NCBI RefSeq assembly: GCF_005280295.1
Contig: NZ_CP040020.1
Location: forward strand, 2,294,001 to 2,358,000
Reading direction: 5' to 3'
DNA length: 64,000 bases
Source: Brevibacterium sp. CS2
Lineage (GTDB): Bacteria > Actinomycetota > Actinomycetes > Actinomycetales > Brevibacteriaceae
Below the pieces are notes generated by a model that did not search any database, was not told where the DNA came from, and was given only the letters and a program-made list of their open reading frames with translations. Positions 62,317 to 64,000 of this stretch are shown here, one piece after another. The stretch's first letter is position 1. Every line of letters begins with the position of its first letter. Made by a program: the position numbers and the translations under genes.

Positions 62317-64000
62317 CTACAGCTGCAGGCTCGGGTGGAGCTGAGTGAGAGTGACCATACGCTTGCGACTGCAGACCACGGTTGTGGCGACCAGGGGGAT
62401 TGCAGTCATCAGCAGCAGCACCACTGCCGCCTGCGCGGCGATGAACATGTCGCCGCCGGCGACCAGGGTCCGCAGGCCCTTGACCGCGTGCGTCATCGGC
62501 AGGAACGGCGAGATGATCTGGAAGATCTTCGGTGCCGTCTCCACCGGATAGGTTCCGCCTGCCGAAGCGATCTGCAGCATCAGCAGGACCAGGGCGATCA
62601 GTCTGCCGACACCGCCCAAGGCCGCGACACACAACTGGTGCACGGAGTGGAAACACGCCGCCGCGAGCATCGAGAACAGCAGCGTCCACAGCCACGCTCC
62701 GGCCGAGAAGTCCAAGGTGAATGCGAGGATCGCATAGAGAACTGCGACTTGAGCGATACCGAAGAGCAGCCCGGGAACGTAGCCGGCCCAGGCGATGCGC
62801 GACGAAGTCGCCGATGAGAACAGCGCCCGATATGGAATGGCGTTGATGACCATATAGGTGATCATTCCGCCGATCCACAGGGCCAAGGAGACGAAGAACG
62901 CGGACAGTCCCTCGCCATAGGCGTCGACCGCGTTGTCCTTGACTTTGTCTGCATCGACGGGAACAGCCACGACATCCGAACGGTTCTCCCGGTCCTTCTT
63001 GTCATAGGTCGGGATCTGCTCAAGTCCCTTCTGCAGACCATCGGCGAGTTCGCCGGAGCCGTCATCGAGTTTGCCCGCGCCCTTGTCGAGTTCGGTCGAC
63101 CCGTCAACGAGCTGTTCCGAACCGTCCTTGAGATCACCGGCTCCGTCCTTGGCCTTCGCCGTGCCGTCCTTGAGCTGGACGGCACCGTCATGGAGGTCCC
63201 CGACACCTTTGGCGAGCTTTCCCGCACCTGCGTCGAGCTTGATCAGCCCGGAGTGGAGGTCGTCGGCACCGGTCGCGACCTTCTGCGCTCCGTCGTCGAG
63301 CTGACCGATCTTCTTATCCGCCGTGCGGATCTCGTCCATCACCCCGTCGACCGCGTCGGTCAGCTTGTCCTCGAGGTTCTTGGCCTTATCCTTGGCATCG
63401 GAGGCGCGCTGGTGCGCGGAATCGAGGTCCTCGCCGAGGCCGTCGGCCTCCTCGGCGAGTTTCTTGACGTTCGGGTCGTCCGGATAGTCCTCCTGCAGCT
63501 GCTTGATCCGGTCGTCCATATCCCCTCGCACGGTGGTTCGAGCATCGTCGAAGTCCCCTTCGGCGCGCTCGAGCTTGGGGCGGGCCCCATCGACGACGTC
63601 ATCGGCCTTTCGTTTGACGTCCTCGGCCTTCCTCGTGGCCTCGTCGGCGGTATCACGCAGCTCCGAGGTGCCGTCGGCGACCTGTCCTGCGCCGTCGGCG
63701 AGTTTCTTCGAACCGTTCTTCGCCTCTGTGGTGGATTTCGCCAGGGTGTCGGCACCGTCGGCAAGGTCGCCGCTGCCTTTCTTCAGTTCACCTGCGCCCT
63801 TATCGAGGTCGTTGAGCCCGGTCTGCAGGGTTCCGATGCCCTTGTCGAGCTTCGTCGTCCCACCGACGAGTTCGCTGGTACCGTCGTGGAGTTGGTCTGC
63901 TCCGTCGTGCAGTTCGGCCGCACCGTCTGCAGCCTTCTCCGTCTCGGAGTGGATATCGTTGAATCCGAGATACACCTGGTTGACGTACTCGGCGGTCGTC
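62317..64000 (-). CDS. YhgE/Pip-family membrane protein, N-terminus outside the window
   Basis: At least 561 residues, running off the right edge (the frame is open to base 64000; TAEYVNQVYLGFND precedes the first in-frame GTG). A long extracytoplasmic coiled region holds heptad-like repeats of the form DGAxxLxDGxxxL (e.g. AAELHDGADQLHDGTSELV and later copies), about 25 in all, followed by five C-terminal membrane helices (FFVSLALWIGGMITYMVI; VPGLLFGIAQVAVLYAIL; LLFSMLAAACFHSVHQL; GRLIALVLLMLQIASAGG; AQAAVVLLLMTAIPLVA). This is the C-terminal half of YhgE/phage-infection-protein and ESX-associated ABC-2-like proteins. It stops 58 bases from the IS3 element. The role is export or envelope related but not settled. 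Confidence 0.88.
   Translation of the reverse strand, partial: TTAEYVNQVYLGFNDIHSETEKAADGAAELHDGADQLHDGTSELVGGTTKLDKGIGTLQTGLNDLDKGAGELKKGSGDLADGADTLAKSTTEAKNGSKKLADGAGQVADGTSELRDTADEATRKAEDVKRKADDVVDGARPKLERAEGDFDDARTTVRGDMDDRIKQLQEDYPDDPNVKKLAEEADGLGEDLDSAHQRASDAKDKAKNLEDKLTDAVDGVMDEIRTADKKIGQLDDGAQKVATGADDLHSGLIKLDAGAGKLAKGVGDLHDGAVQLKDGTAKAKDGAGDLKDGSEQLVDGSTELDKGAGKLDDGSGELADGLQKGLEQIPTYDKKDRENRSDVVAVPVDADKVKDNAVDAYGEGLSAFFVSLALWIGGMITYMVINAIPYRALFSSATSSRIAWAGYVPGLLFGIAQVAVLYAILAFTLDFSAGAWLWTLLFSMLAAACFHSVHQLCVAALGGVGRLIALVLLMLQIASAGGTYPVETAPKIFQIISPFLPMTHAVKGLRTLVAGGDMFIAAQAAVVLLLMTAIPLVATTVVCSRKRMVTLTQLHPSLQL

Overview
The window is very GC-rich DNA with actinobacterial gene content: leaderless starts, DUF3052 and DUF3145 proteins, homodimeric AceE, a FasR-fabD-fabH-acpP-fabF cluster, corynebacterial-type gluABCD and an Rpf/LGFP protein. 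A Micrococcales genus such as Brevibacterium is my best guess; this is inferred from gene content and no database was searched. Most of it is ordinary core chromosome. The right-hand 9 kb is an accessory region broken up by insertion sequences.

Layout. 1-1.3 kb: end of an EcfT gene, then unexplained sequence in which a downstream ABC ATPase is cut off. 1.3-11.1 kb: a two-component system, a FUSC permease and a YitT protein, a UvrA-like ATPase without the UvrB-binding region, an amidohydrolase, and a MerR regulator divergent from a DUF2306 membrane protein. 11.3-19.1 kb: FMN reductase, TPM protein, panC, thioesterase, MhpD-like hydratase, CYTH-CHAD protein and a ThDP enzyme. 19.3-24.3 kb: a penicillin-binding-protein-like protein that lacks its catalytic motifs, then the glutamate ABC transporter gluABCD. 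24.4-41.3 kb: thioesterase, small acetyltransferase, LGFP-Rpf muralytic protein, tRNA-Asn, DMT transporter, GT4 glycosyltransferase, flavin reductase, gluQ, MFS exporter, HAD-GH65 phosphorylase, EAL-like/DICT protein, RraA, tRNA-Met, acyl-CoA synthetase, DUF3145. 41.5-49.3 kb: FAS II genes with their regulator fasR, preceded by aceE. 49.7-55.2 kb: DUF3052, AhpE-like peroxiredoxin, HIT protein, tRNA-Pro, TetR, a winged-helix/membrane-protein pair with a perfect operator-like palindrome, a pyrimidine-dimer-glycosylase-like protein, a zinc alcohol dehydrogenase and a YoaK protein.

55.4-62.3 kb: a frameshifted tandem-HTH remnant, then a gene of lower GC for a P-loop ATPase of the kind found in defence islands. 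The ATPase gene is split by an IS21-family element (5-bp target duplication) and cut again 67 bp later by an IS3-family element, which itself carries an IS256-family element (8-9-bp target duplication). IstA of the IS21 copy is dead because of a 20-bp tandem duplication, and the IS3 transposase is frameshifted and split. The IS256 transposase is intact. The window ends inside a YhgE/Pip-type membrane protein.

Two themes run across the window. At least nine genes start 6-8 nt after a good -10 hexamer, which points to leaderless mRNAs. Four otherwise normal genes carry one-base frameshifts, three of them at runs of five G/C, which look more like sequencing or assembly errors than biology.
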